Positions 32,548 through 44,297 of a DNA stretch of 64,000 nt are shown here, piece after piece. Under the pieces are notes generated by a model that was not told where the DNA came from, did not search any database, and worked only from the letters and a program-made list of their open reading frames with translations. Positions within the stretch are counted from its first letter, which is position 1. Each line of letters opens with the position of its first letter. This DNA is from Trichosporon coremiiforme (taxonomy: Eukaryota > Basidiomycota > Tremellomycetes > Trichosporonales > Trichosporonaceae), in the NCBI GenBank assembly GCA_039545355.1, contig BCJJ01000006.1, positions 1,178,001 to 1,242,000 of the forward strand, read 5' to 3'. The position numbers and the translations under genes were made by a program.

Positions 32548-33480
32548 GATATTGCTTTTTCGCGTCGATGTCGATGTTGCCGGTAGCGTCGGACCGAAGC
32601 GGAACGACGTTAAGTTTGCAGATCAAGAAAGGATGGGTTTGACAGAGGCGACGGGACAGGCGGAAGGGAACAGGGGCAATGGATTATTGACGAGGGTGGT
32701 TACTCGGGTCTGCGATCTGAAGTCGAGGCCAGCCCGATGGAAACACGGAGGAGGGGAGAGACTGGACGACCAAGACAATAGGGAAGTAAGTAATACGTCA
32801 CTCAGCCGCGCCTCCACCAGCTGTCACTGCTGGCCACCAGCCACAGCCCGTTATTACCATGCCACCTAATCTGACCTAATCTGACCTAATCTGGGCAATC
32901 TGAGCGCGCTGAGCGAGCGTGTGCCGGGCAGCGAGCCTGCTTCAAATCTGCATTACACCGCCCAACCCAAGCGACACCAAGCGCTGGCGAACGGGTCAAC
33001 TGGTCAACTGGGGATCGTGCATCGACATGACCGAGACTGCGGCTTGATCACAAGGAGGCAAGGACCCGGCATCCTTTAAGAGTCGCACTTTTCTCTTTGT
33101 GCTTGCAATGCAATGCAAAGCGGGCAGGGGTACAACTCAACATGAGTTTCAAGTCAGATGCCGGCTTTAGCCATCCGGAACCACGTACGCCCGCCTGATC
33201 TTGGGGCCTGGGCCACGCCGTGTCCGCCAACGCATGCGGCACCTCGTCAGATGACAGCAGCACAAGATTAACGACTGCAACTGCAACGAGAAAGTACAAG
33301 GACACAGATTCATTGATCTACGTTCTACAGAGCGTGATTAGATGGTACAACGAGACTACACAGTGCAATGGGATGGATAAATGCACGAAGGAACAAAACC
33401 CTCTATATCATTGTCCACAGAATGATTGGTCATGATGGGGGAGTAATGTCATGAAGGCAAATGGCGAATGAGATGTGCGT
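32548..33480. other. intergenic region with short tandem repeat
   Basis: The 933 bp upstream of the PX gene and downstream of the AN1 gene show no gene. Three perfect copies of ACCTAATCTG sit at 32864-32893. The right part (33040-33450) is AT-richer and probably holds the 3' UTR of the AN1 gene. Confidence 0.6.
32864..32893. repeat. 10-bp tandem repeat, three copies
   Basis: ACCTAATCTG is repeated three times without mismatch. It lies about 320 bp upstream of the PX gene start codon. Confidence 0.85.
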
Positions 33481-34238
33481 CTAAGCCTGGGCGATCTTGC
33501 TCGCAACAGTGCGCTCGCGCTCCAGGCGCTCCTTGTTGGCCTGGAAGGCGGCGTCGCGGCATGCCTGCATACCAGAGCTGGGTGGAGTCAGCGGGACCGC
33601 TCCAACGGTTGGGTAACGTCGTCTGATCAGTTCAAACTCACCAGTTATGTGTCTCGGGGGTACGGTGAACGCTGCAGAACACCTTGTTACAGTGCGGGCA
33701 GTCGCCAGCAAACTTGAGGGCTGCTGACGGGCACTGGGTGGGGTTGGCGGTCATGGGCTTGGGCGACTCGGGGGCGGCGGCCTCCTGGGCCTCACCCTCG
33801 GACTTGACCGGGATGTTGTAGATGACCTTGAACTGGCAGCGCTTCTTGGCGGGCCTGTGCGTTTGTGATTGTCGGTAGCAGCGAGGGTCGAAGACAAAGC
33901 AGTGTTCGGGTGGCAGAGGGCGATAGAGGGGGTTAGGAGCAGGCGAAATGCGCACAATCGATACCGGTTCCGAGGAATAACGAGGAAATAGCGTCAGCAT
34001 CAATGGTCAAACGAGCAACAATGGCAGTGAAGGAACGGGGCGATGTCAACGGGTAGCGAGGAGAGCCGTTGCGGTGGCATGGAAGGCTCCAATGACGAGT
34101 TCCAGTCACGCACTCGTCGCACCGAATTGATCATATTTGCCACCGCATGGTGCAATCCTGCAGCCGTCCATCCATGAATCCAAGCGATAAGTGGGGTCGG
34201 GTGGATGGCGACGTCGGGTAGCGCTTCTGTACTCACAT
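33481..34238 (-). CDS. small AN1-type zinc-finger protein
   Basis: Three exons: 34238-34237 (only the AT of the start codon), 33854-33642 and 33577-33481, giving 103 residues. The start codon is split AT/G by a 382-nt intron. The spliced start reads MPAKKRCQFKVIYNIPV. The zinc ligands follow AN1 spacing: CPHCNKVFC, then HRTPETHNC across intron 2. A short Glu/Arg/Lys-rich helix (RDAAFQANKERLERERT) ends the protein. AN1 proteins act in ubiquitin/Cdc48-linked stress responses. The partner is not evident. If the split start is wrong, no other in-frame ATG precedes the domain within exon 2, which favours the call. The next in-frame Met lies inside the protein (KPMTANP). Confidence 0.75.
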
Positions 34239-36997
34239 GTTGGGTGATAATTAGTTGGAGGTTGGTATCGGTGGAGAATAAAGAGTGAGAGAGACGAGAG
34301 ATGTAGAGGTTGAGAAATGGAAGACGGAGGGATGGGTCGTTGATAAAGCGTGTGGACGATGTGGTCGAGTGAGGAGTCGACTCGGCAATTGATGGACAGA
34401 GGTGGTAGGTGAGGGGCGGTAGGGTGGGGCTGGGTTGGGTAGGCTGAGTAAGGGCTTTTGACGGAGGCGGCCGGTGAGTGCGGTGCGGTGAGGTGGCGCG
34501 CTATCGGGCACGCGGGCACGGCGGGGTCGTAGGCGTAGGCGTAGGCGCAGGCGTAGCAGACGGTAGACGGTTCTGGAGCTGGGCAGGGTGCAGGGGACAG
34601 GGGAGCGAGCTAGGCTGGCAGGGTAGGGCCAGGAGGGGGAAACGCCGGCGAGGGGCAGTGAGCGATAGTGACGAGGGCGACTACGATACGAAGCGGCGGA
34701 ACCAGAGGAGCCAAGGGGGGGGGGTGTGGAGTTACGATTGGTGAAGCGAGGATTTGATGTCGCCCTGGATTAAGATTTGCCGCTCTGGGCTGTGGTTCAC
34801 TGGGCTGGGTCTACTGGGTTCACTTGGGCACCCGGAGCCACGGGTCCAGTGCACCAGCGTAGAGTCCCTGAGACCCTAAGGACCCTCAGCAAGGATCTGC
34901 ATGCAGTCACAGGGTAATCTCTTGGGTGCGCCGTGCAATCGAGAGCCGCCGTGCCCCTGCGCTCAAGGGCACTGGCACGCGCTGGACTGACCTGGAACCT
35001 CCACTCCCATTCCCACAGCCCACACCGCAGCCTCACCCAGCGTGAACCGTCCGGTGGCAACGCCCCCACCTTTCAACCCTTCGGATGCATCTCACCCCTC
35101 CACCTCCACATGCATCCGCAAGTGAGCGGCCACCAGCGCCGCAGTCTAATGCGCGCCTCGCTTCTGCATGCAAAAGCCACTTACACCCCGTTGTCTTTCA
35201 CTGCGACATATCAATTGCATGCATTCGCCCTATGATCGCATGCATCCATCACCATGCCGAGTAAGCAGATCTGCCGTGCACAGCGACGATGATGTCGCCT
35301 CCCGGCTCCCGGCCGTAGTCGCCGTGGATCGGATCAGGTTGGGCCGAGAAATGTGGAATTGGCCGACGGAGGTGCACTACTGGTTGATTGTTGAACCGCG
35401 ATGACGCCGGTGTCTGCGATGGGTGTCGTGTGGCCGAGGGTGAGTCCGGTCCGCAGTGCCCTCGGTGAGCTCAGTGGCGCACAGTGCTGCTGCGGCTCGG
35501 TGGGCGTAGAGGGGTGGACTCTTCGGTCCGCCATCCACAAGTGGGAACTGGGTCAAACAATGCGATCGCCGTCACTTGTAAGTGGAGCGCACTCGGGTTG
35601 TGTGCATTCAGCTCTGGTAGTTCTGGCCCTTCGCGCTCCATGCTCCATGTCGGTTTGCGCCTTGTCCGTCCGTCACCCGCCACTGCGTCACTGCTTCTGG
35701 TACCAGATCGGTATACGATAAGTGTGACTGACAGTGGACAGGGGTGTCTGACATGTCTCGAACATGCTGGTCTAGTGATGCATATTGTGTACCGTAGGTT
35801 CGGCGCCACTCCACTGCAGCACTACGTTCTCTCCCCTCGATCTTCTGCGCGTATGTACGCAGTGCAGACCTTCAACCGCGCACCTGCGCAGCCTCATCTG
35901 CGCCTCCTACCGCATGCTCAGTCACGCATCTCACATGCCACGCGAGTGTGGTGAGGTGTGCCTGTGGGCCTGCGAACACTTCGTCAGCGTGCGGACGTGT
36001 ATGCTGGTGCCAGTTGGGCGTGCTGGGCGCTCTAGAGTAAGATCGGCATAGCTGTTATTCCTTAGGTTCCGTCACGAATGGTTCTGCTAGTCGAGGCTTG
36101 TCCCCGTCACCGGTATCTTATCCTGCGCTTTCGGTCACCAGCCAGAGTCCTAGAGTAAACCTTCCACGCCGCATCCCCTCCGCTGAGCCGCTGACACCGG
36201 CCGTACATGCTAGTTTTGCTGGTCTCACGCATGGCAGTTTGATAAGCCGCTGACCGCATACCCGTTCCTCTGGCCGCGGCTGCCCGCCGGCGTCTGAGGG
36301 CGTCGAACCTACCACCAGTCTGGGTTAGTAGCCTTCGTCTACGTGTGCCGACGGTGCCGACGCAATCGACTGTCATCTGACTGCTGCATCTGCGGACATG
36401 CCCCACCTCCATGTTACCGCTCAATTCTGGTCGCATGCACGTAGGGGATGTGCGTCCTGTGTCAACTTCACCGCTCCTCCACGTTCGTTCCTCGACGTTA
36501 AGGGAGGGCTCCATAACATGGACACCAGCTCAGCTCCACGTAACGTAGACCTCCGACACCCACTCTTCCCGTTACGATTCCAGCACAGATAGTGGATGTG
36601 ACGGCGTCACGCAAGCCGGCATGCACGAGTCGCTGAGCAACCATGATCACCTGACCTTCTCGACTGTCACCGTCATTCACGGCCATCGCCATTCTCCCGT
36701 GCGTTTGCGCCACTGCACATCTTGCTGCCAGCGCACAGAACTGCCGCGCTGGCATGCCAACGAGGTCTGGCATGTCGCTCACAAGGCTTTGTTAATCCGG
36801 ACATTCTTTCATTTGAAGCTAGATTACAGGCTGAGACTATTGGCTCCACGTGTCGATCGAAACGCCGTGCCTGGCTGTGCTGGCAGTCGCGCGCTTGGCG
36901 GCACTCGAAAGCGCGCACTGAGGTCATAGGTGCCGCTCTTGCTGTCACCTCGCATCTTCCCTCACCTTCCTCCCTTCGTCTAGCTGCACTCAACTCA
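34239..36997. other. gene-poor 2.76 kb divergent region
   Basis: This lies between the start of the AN1 gene (minus) and the PDI gene (plus). No reading frame here shows the codon bias or domain content of neighbouring genes. Visible items are a GTAGGC-type short repeat near 34528-34556, a poly-G run near 34718, and several GCATGC or ATGCAT sites between 34899 and 35243. It may hold long leaders, a non-coding RNA or decayed sequence. Confidence 0.6.
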
Positions 36998-38386
36998 ATG
37001 CACCTCCCGTCTCTGGCGGTCACGCTATCAGGCCTCGCGGCCCTCGTCCAGGTCCATGCGGGCATGTACGGCGCGCCCGTTGTCGAGCTCGACGCCAAGT
37101 CGTTCAAGGACGTCATGGGCAACGAACACGCCTCCATGATTGCCTTTGTTGCGCCTTGGTAAGTGTTTTCCTCGGCGTGACCCCATGCGACCTTGCTAGC
37201 TTTCTAATCTTGGGATAGAACTGACAGACAGGTGCGGACACTGCAAGAACCTCGGACCCGAGTTCACGGCCGCGGCGCAGAGCCTCTCCCCGCTGATCCC
37301 CTTCTACACCGTCGACTGCGACGAGGACAAGAACCGCGCCCTCTGCGCGCAGTACGGCGTGCAGGGTTTCCCGACGATTAAGGCGTTCCCGCGTGCGGGT
37401 AAGGGCTCGGCGCGCGACTACAACGGCGAGCGCCGCCGCGGCGCTCTCGTCGAGTACGCCAAGACGCTCGTCCCCGACCGCGTCAAGAAGCTCCGCGTCG
37501 ACGGCCCCGCAGAGCCCATGGTCAAGAAGTTCCTCGGCGAGAAGAAGGAGCTCCCCCACGCACTCCTCGTGCACCCGTCCCAGCCCAGCATCCCCTTCCT
37601 GTGGAAGGTTCTCGGCCACCGTCTCTCCAGCAAGGTGAGCTGCAGTCCTCTTGCCAGACAGCTAATTCCAGGCCTCTCTCGGATACGTCAAGGACGCTGC
37701 GGGTGATGTGCTCGCAATTGCAGACGAGGCTGGCGGTGATGCGCGTCTCCTCTTCTGGCCCGCTGGAGCGGACCAGGGTTCCGTCGAGGTCTACAAGGGT
37801 CAGTTTGCCTTGGCTCGCGCCAAACTGACAGCCAGGTCCCATGAAGTTCAACCCGCTCCTCGAGTGGCTCGAGGCGGCGCTGGAGGGCGACATCCGTCCC
37901 TCGGAAGACGAGGAGAAGGAGAAGCCTTCTGGTTCTAACTCCGGTTCCGCGAAGAAGGCTGAGTCTGGCGAGAGTGAGGCGGAGCGCCGTGCCCGCCTCC
38001 GCGCCAAGATGGACGAGGCCGAGCGTCGCGACAAGATTCGCCGCGAGAAGCTCGCCGCCCAGCGTGCGGCACAGATGGTCCAGGTTGCTGACGAGGATGA
38101 CGCCTCGGGCACCGAGACGGCCCCCGACGCGGAGCCCGCTGAGGACGCGGACGACGAGGTCGCGGCCGAGGAGCCCGGTGTCGCTGAGCCCGTCGAGAGC
38201 GAGGTCAGTGGGGTCACCGACGGTGTTGTTGTTGAGGAGGGCGCCACCGGCACCGAGAGCGCGCCCGACGCCGAGCCGGCCGAGGACGCCGATGACGAGG
38301 TCGAGATCGAGGAGGAGGACAAGGTCGTTGAGCCTGTCGACGTCGATGATGAGGACGAGGAGGAGTTCGAGCACGACGAGCTCTAA
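36998..38386 (+). CDS. ER protein disulfide isomerase with HDEL tail
   Basis: Four exons: 36998-37158, 37232-37634, 37672-37798 and 37836-38386, giving 413 residues. It forms or rearranges disulfides in the ER lumen. A signal peptide covers about residues 1-21 (LAVTLSGLAALVQVHAG). One thioredoxin domain has the active site APWCGHCKNLGPEF, with the Trp codon split by intron 1, and the cis-Pro segment GVQGFPTIKAF. A second, redox-inactive thioredoxin-like part follows. A highly acidic tail contains a duplicated block and ends in HDEL, the retrieval signal. One active domain plus one inactive one resembles yeast Mpd1 and animal PDIA6/P5-type relatives. I give no symbol because the orthology is unclear. 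Confidence 0.92.
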
Positions 38387-38583
38387 AACTGCACGGTGCA
38401 CTCTGTTCTGCCCGCATGTGTGTTCCACATTTCTATGCATACAACATAAGGTCATCCGATCACTTACGTCAATCTTGCTGATTAATTGCCAAGCTAACTA
38501 AAGACTATGAAACTTATGCCAAAGTACTCCACCTCCTATAAACTGGTATAAACTCATCCCAACTCATTCCCACACGCACATGT

Positions 38584-40462
38584 TTACGCCTTGGTCTCAG
38601 TGACCTCCTGGACGGAGGACTGGTCGCTGCTGTCCTCTCCAATCTCGGCGTGGGCGAGCTCAAGCAGACCGCCGAGGTCGCGGGGACCGGTGAAGTTCTT
38701 CCTACCGTCGACCACCCAGGTGATGACGGAAACAATGCCGACGAAGCCGAACACGGCGACGGCATAGTTCATGCTGCTGCCCGTGGCGGGGAGCTCAGGC
38801 GGGAACAGGAAGAAGACAGTCGTGACGAGCGTAAACACGAGGCCGACGACGTTGCAAATCGGACCCCAAATGGGGCCGAGGGAGAAGGAGGGCTCGCCCG
38901 CGAAGCTCTTGGGGCGGAGGAGCTTGCGACCGCGGATCAGGATGAGCGCAACAGGGATAGAGTACGAGATGTTGAGGGAGATGACCGAGGACGAGAGAAT
39001 GGCGTTGAGCGCACTGTCCGAGCCGAGGTAGATGCAGCCGAAGAGGATGACGAGCGCCGCGTTCAGCAGAATGGAGGGCACGGGCACGCCGCGCGTAGCC
39101 TTGGAGAAGAGCTTGGAGAAGGGCATGCCGCGGTCGCGGGCGAAGGCCATGGTCATGCGCGACGAGGCGGTGAGAAGCGCCTGAGCGGTGAAGGCCATGC
39201 ACACGATGGAGAAGACGGAGAGGCATACGCCGCCGACAACGGATCCAGTGCCCTGGTGCAGCGCCTCGATGAGCGCGCCCGCCTTGGAAGTGTTGACGAC
39301 GTCGACGTCCTTGATGCAGAACAGGAGCGAGACGAGGAACACGAAGCCCGTCACGGCGCCGATACCGACCGACGCCATCATCACACGGGGCGCATAGACG
39401 GAGGGACGGGGCATCTCATCGACCATGTGGCTGACGGCGTCGTAGCCAGTCAGGCCGAAACAGGCCTGGAGCAGGCCGAGGATCCACGCGCATCCGTCAG
39501 GCCAGCCCGTCTCGTTCGTGAACTGCGTGAAGACAAACTTGCCGCTGGCAAAGTTACCAGAGGAGCAGGCCAGGATCGTGATGACGATCACGGTGAGGCC
39601 GGTCAGGGACCAGAAAATAGCGAGCTGGTTCAGGCCGGGCAGGAGACGGAGGCAGAAGAGGTTGAGAGCCAAAGCAATCAGCGCATAGCCAGTGTACACG
39701 ACGAAGATGTGCCAGCGCTCAGGCTCGTAGTCAGGGTGCGCGAGCGCGTAGGCGCCCGTGATCAGCTGGCCGGCGAGAGAGGAGGCAGTAGCGGCAAGAG
39801 CGATCCAGCCACAGGTCGAGAACCAGCCCGCGACCCAGGAGAGCGAACGCGCGATCGAGGGAGGAGCAAGGAGGTAGGTCCAGTGATACTGGCCGCCGGA
39901 GGTGGGGTAGACCGCGCAACTGAAGGTTAGCGCTATTTCTCGATATAAGTGTCATAAGGCACCTGCCAATGGAGGGCCGGAGCCACAGACACTCGGCTCC
40001 ACTCACATCTCAGCCATGCTGGCCGCCATACACAGATTGCCGACGAAAGAGGGCAGGATACCCCACACGACGGCGACGGGACCTCCAGAAGGAAGCGCAA
40101 GCGAGAGCGAAGTGCTCATCGCGGTCCAAGAGTTGAGAATGGCATAGGCCATTCCGACTGTACGTTAGCTGCCTTATTCCGAATCTATGCGTCCATCTCC
40201 CTTCAAACTCAGCACCACTCTGTGCCCGTGTGGTGGAGCCTAGATGCATTCGAAGTGATGGCGACAACTGGCCAGCGACCAGTCTTGAGCACTACTTACT
40301 CAGCGAGATGAACCTAAAGTTCCTCGGCGCCGCATCGGGGTCGACAGCGACCTGGGCCTCCTTGTCGCCATTGTCGTACGGGCCCCACGCGTGCTGTCCG
40401 ACGCGGACAGACTCGACGACCTGTGCGGTCGAGTATCCCTTGTCTTGCTGTGCTGTCGCCAT
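38584..40462 (-). CDS. APC-family amine/amino-acid permease (GABA/choline type)
   Basis: At least four exons starting at 40462, with 12 or so predicted membrane spans. Exon 1 is a hydrophilic start ending FRFISL. Introns follow at about 40307-40153, 40011-39922 and possibly none after. The signature SMAEI-CAVYPTSGGQYHWTY is rebuilt across the third junction. Later come GLTGYDAVSHMVDEMPRPS, SSRMTMAFARDRGMPFSK and a hydrophilic C-tail. Members of this fungal group (Uga4, Hnm1 and relatives) import GABA, choline or polyamines at the plasma membrane or vacuole. Substrate cannot be decided from sequence. A TTTGACCTTTTC element lies about 50 bp upstream of the start codon. Confidence 0.88.
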
Positions 40463-41363
40463 CGTGTTGTGGCGAGAAAAGGTCAAATGTGTGAGGAGGA
40501 GGGAGAGAGATATTTGACCTTTTCCAGCTCGCGCCTGTATATATCTGGCAACGAAGCAAGCCAGGATAAACTGGGGAGCGGCTCACCGGCCATTCGGATT
40601 CCGCACGACTGGATCGCATTCCCAGTAAAAGCAAGAATAGCAGGGAGCTCCGGTGCGGAGTCCGGGGCTGCAATCCGCCAGGGGGCGAAGCGGTGGGGAG
40701 GGGCTCTATCCAGATCGGAAATTCTGAGTGGGGAGCATGGGGATGAGCCAAGAAAAGCCAGCAGAAGCAGAAGCGTATCTCGTTTCGCTGACGACACACG
40801 CTGATTGAAGGATGAACCTTGAAGGGGACCTGGGGTCGTTCGAAATCGCAAATCATGCCGCCGGTTCAGAGATAACGGTAACCACCTCCCCAGGGAAGGT
40901 ATCCACCCGGGATCTGGGGGCTTGGGGGCGCTTGCCCGTGTCCAATTCCAGCAGCGCTCCAGCGTCCTCCAGTATCTCCGCAGGTCCGTCAGGCCCGACT
41001 CAGCAAGGTTAGACACCGCAGTCTGCTGCTTTTCGGTGCCCGCCGCGAGCAGCTGATCAAGTCGGCACAGGGGCCCAGTGATGAGCTCGGCGTTCTAAAG
41101 TTACTCTGCACCACTGAAACCTCTCACCTCATCTCTCACAAGCTGTGACATCACATTACCACATCAACAGGCTCATTCACCGCATACTACTAGCACTTGT
41201 CTGCAGAGTTCGGAACTCGCCGTCCTCGCTCGACTCACCATTGCCTGCCCTGTGGAGAGCGGCCCCGCACCCGCACTGTATCGCAAAAAACGTTGCCGGC
41301 CTGGCCGGACGCCGAATCAGCATGCATACTCTTGCGGAACGCAGGCACGTCAACTCGAGATAA

Positions 41364-41427
41364 ATCTGACCTTTCTCGCCGAGGATCTGACCTTTTGGCC
41401 GGGTCGGCAAGCAAAATCTGACCTTTT
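41364..41427 (+). repeat. three ATCTGACCTTT elements
   Basis: Copies start at 41364, 41385 and 41416, each flanked by C/G-rich sequence (for example TTTTGGCC or TTTCTCGCC). A related TTTGACCTTTTC lies at 40513-40524, upstream of the permease gene. This is a possible regulatory motif. Confidence 0.5.
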
Positions 41428-41918
41428 CGCTGGGATTTTGAAATTTGCCACTCAAGCCCGTATCTTTCAGTCGCTCGAGGCCCTCGATGCCCTCAGATCC
41501 CTGGATTCCTCCTCTCGAACAACGCGACTGGGCAGCGCCATGCTGCGATGATCCGAGGGCACCTGCAGCTATTCTCGGATCTGCACAAGCCAGTGCACGT
41601 GTCCGACCCTGGACTTCCCTTGGCATCTTCCGCACTGGAACCGGCCATGTGATATCGTAGAACTTCTGTTTGCGTCTGCCTTCTGTGTCTGCAAGTTTTT
41701 GCGATCGGACGTCCCGTTGCGCATCGTCGTTGGTTCTCCCGTACCCACCTCCGCGCTCTTGGCGGGGGCTAGCGAGCCCCGCGATGCCGAGCACGGAGCC
41801 CAGTGCTGTGATTGCGTAAATAGCCTTCAGATGGCGGGGTGCTTGCTCGCACCGTGAGTGTGTGCTTCCTGCCATCATCAGCGGCCAATCGACGTCCGGA
41901 TCTCGTAAGCTTAACTGT

Positions 41919-41941
41919 CGACGGCGGGTCCTCCGCCGTCG
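41919..41941. repeat. perfect 9-bp inverted repeat
   Basis: The arms CGACGGCGG (41919-41927) and CCGCCGTCG (41933-41941) are separated by 5 bases. A stable hairpin is possible. No T-run follows, so it is not a bacterial-type terminator. Confidence 0.8.
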
Positions 41942-42140
41942 GGGCCACAGTTTGGAGTTGAACGGCCGACAGAATTGCTATCAGAAGCTGAGGAACTTAG
42001 GGAGGTGCGAGCGTATCTTTGACTCAATGCGGTATCCCCAGTGAGCCTAGCCATGAGACGATTTGATATCGACTGGTTGACGAAGTCAAAGCCAAGGACC
42101 GATCAGCCCGTGCCCGTGCTTCTCTTCAGCGGAGACAACG

Positions 42141-42148
42141 TATAAATA
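42141..42148 (+). promoter_or_regulatory. TATA box candidate
   Basis: TATAAATA lies about 260 bp upstream of the start region of the copy A relic. This suggests its promoter may still exist. Confidence 0.35.
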
Positions 42149-42399
42149 GTGACGCGTACGCTGCCCTCGTGCTGTTCCATGCATCCCTCTCTGCAAGTCT
42201 TGCGAGGACGATGCCGGTACTGTCACCATAACCCAATCCAACTTGCCGCGATGCGGGGCCCCAGGAACATTGCCGCATATGTAAACAATGGCTACCGGCT
42301 TCCACCGCGAATTAAGGTCACCGAAACACTTGTCCCCGCAATTTGGCTGGCTAATGACTTTGACTGACTATAGCATTATCAGCCTTGAAGCTCGGAGGG

Positions 42400-43927
42400 A
42401 TGACATCGTCGCTCTCGGCTAGCCTGGTCCCAATCCCCAGCGAAGGTGAGCGGCACGACAGGCTGCTTTCGGTGTCAAGCGGGAGACAGATCCCCGCCGA
42501 GCTGCTCGCGACAGTGTGCGGACATCTCCACGGAAGACGGAACTGCTGCGCTGTGCGCAACACATTTCTTTTGGGGCGACGAATGCGGATAGGCTGAGAG
42601 ACTGCATGAGGCGGATAGAGGCAGCCGTTTGGCCTGGGCACTCCGTCGGCTTGGGCTATGGGAGATGTGCGCCTAGGACGACCAAGGCGGGGAGAGCATG
42701 CCCTTCCCAAACTTGCAGAGCGTGCGTATCGAGTCCCAGGCCTAAACAGCCCTCTCCCTGAACCCGGACAGTGTCCAAAGTTATTTCCTCGCTGTGCACT
42801 GCCGCCCGACCTTGGTCTGCATCGATTACCTGCCCCCGCCGCTCGTGGAGCGCTTCGTCACCCCGCTCGTACTCGAGGGCTACCCGATCCATTGGGACCC
42901 CTCACTTCTCGGCTCCGTTGACCCTGGTACGGGTCCGATCATCGCGGCCCTGTTCTCCCCCGCCTTGTGCGGGCCGCGGGACACTTTGCAGGAAAGGTCC
43001 AATGCCCATGCCACTGTCCGGGCTCGGCGGATGGCGTGCGCCCGTGCCGTCGCCGAAGTACTAGGCAACCCCATCACCTTCGAGTTCTTGCTCCGCCTCT
43101 GGGCATCGGATGAGGTCACGCTGCACGCGTTCCACTTCTTCAAGCATGGGGACAGCAAGCCCCGCTACCCCGATGACCTGGTCGCGGGTCCGCTCTCTCC
43201 TGGGCAACTAAGCGGCTGAGCATATTCGCCCTTACGCTGAAGGAGGAAAGAAGCGATCCCACCCATCCCGAGGTTCGCCTGGGCACATGCTTGGGACAGG
43301 CGTTTTGATCGCGGCCCGGCGTGCATGTGCAACGACCACAATTTGTGGCGGTAGGCGGCATACTTTCTCAGCAGTCTTCATGCCGCGCATCGTTCGCCTT
43401 CGGGCGAGGCGACAGAGGATTCGAGGGAAGAGTCAGGACCTAACGCTAAGCCGATAATCGAACTGGCCAACGTGGGGCGGAATCTGGACCTCTGCTGCGG
43501 CTGCACGCACGCCTACACCGCTGCGATCAAGGCACTGAAGGCCGATGTCCTCGCCCAGGCTCATGAGCACGGGATGGGTTTCGATGTACTCGCTGGAATC
43601 GCGCCTACTGGCGGGCTGAGGGTTCATGTTGAGATGCCACACTGGTGTCAAGTGGACGTTTGCACTTCTTGCGGACATGAGCCGGAAACTGGATATGACC
43701 ACCGCGAGGAGGATGAGGAACTTGCGCATTGGATTGCAAGCGATGAAGTGGTGCGCGACGACCGGAGCTGTGTGAGTCGAGTTCAAGGGAGCGGCGCTGA
43801 CGCAAAGACGATTTCGCACCCGTTTGATGAGAGAGACGAGATTTGGTACGACTGGTACAGGTTGCGCGACGAGACTCACAAGCAAGGGGACAACGGCGAG
43901 GAGAGCAAGGATGACGTCGTCAACTAG
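42400..43927 (+). pseudogene. F-box-like orphan family, copy A
   Basis: Pieces in order: SVSSGRQIPAELLATVCGHL (F-box-like helix), a shift near 42530, RCAQHISFGATNADRLRDC, then FPNLQSVRIESQ and a TAA at about 42751. The same frame continues with VHCRPTLVCIDYLPPPLVER, LLRLWASDEVTLHAFHFFKHGD and a stop at 43219. A last block from about 43442 has GRNLDLCCGCTHAY, VHVEMPHWCQVDVC and HPFDERDEIWYDW, and it stops at 43927. Each block has a counterpart in copy B in the same order. At least one frameshift and one internal stop suggest a pseudogene. Unrecognised introns could explain part of this, for example one ending at the CTAACGCTAAG before 43442. The family is unknown to me beyond the F-box-like start. 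Confidence 0.6.
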
Positions 43928-44297
43928 AGCGAGGATTTTGGCGTACATGCGGCCACCTGCATTTACGACGGATGAGCTGAGGTCCCGAGTCTTTGGTTGC
44001 ACATTTCCACTATTCCTGCGGCGTAAGGCCCCTTCTAGGACTCTGGGGGACTAGCGCCCGTCGATGTGAGAAAATCAATAATGTGTAATGCATCTCTGTC
44101 TGTATATATCGCTAATAGTGTTGTTTTTTTCGACGCTACACCAGAGTTCGAAAGTTCAGAGGAACGGCGGTATACAGCATGCCACGGTCCCCTACACTAG
44201 TCGCGGCATTGGCGTGGCAGCCGGTCGGCTGCATGCTGAGGGTGCTGAGCTCACCGGACCGTTCAGTTCCACTGTAAGATGTTTCGTATACTACACC
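43928..44297. other. spacer between convergent relics
   Basis: 370 bp between the 3' ends of copies A and B. No gene and no long inverted repeat are seen. Confidence 0.6.

Larger units (their letters stand above)
40463..42399. other. gene-poor region upstream of copy A
   Basis: 1.9 kb without a convincing gene. It holds three ATCTGACCTTT elements (41364-41427), a perfect 9-bp stem inverted repeat (41919-41941) and a TATAAATA box (42141), listed separately. Confidence 0.6.

Noticed and set aside
35400..36960. Several 60-150 codon frames in the gap before the PDI gene
   Set aside because: No codon bias towards C/G-ending codons, frames overlap on both strands, and none shows a domain, signal peptide or splice-compatible extension.
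38650..39930. 426-codon open frame on the plus strand
   Set aside because: Antisense of the permease, whose membrane spans and family signatures are clear. The shadow is charged and domain-free.
41919..41941. Rho-independent-type terminator
   Set aside because: Eukaryotic setting and no T-run after the hairpin.
42149..42367. 72-codon frame just after the TATA box
   Set aside because: No counterpart in copy B, and the family start (SSGRxIPxELL) lies downstream in another context.
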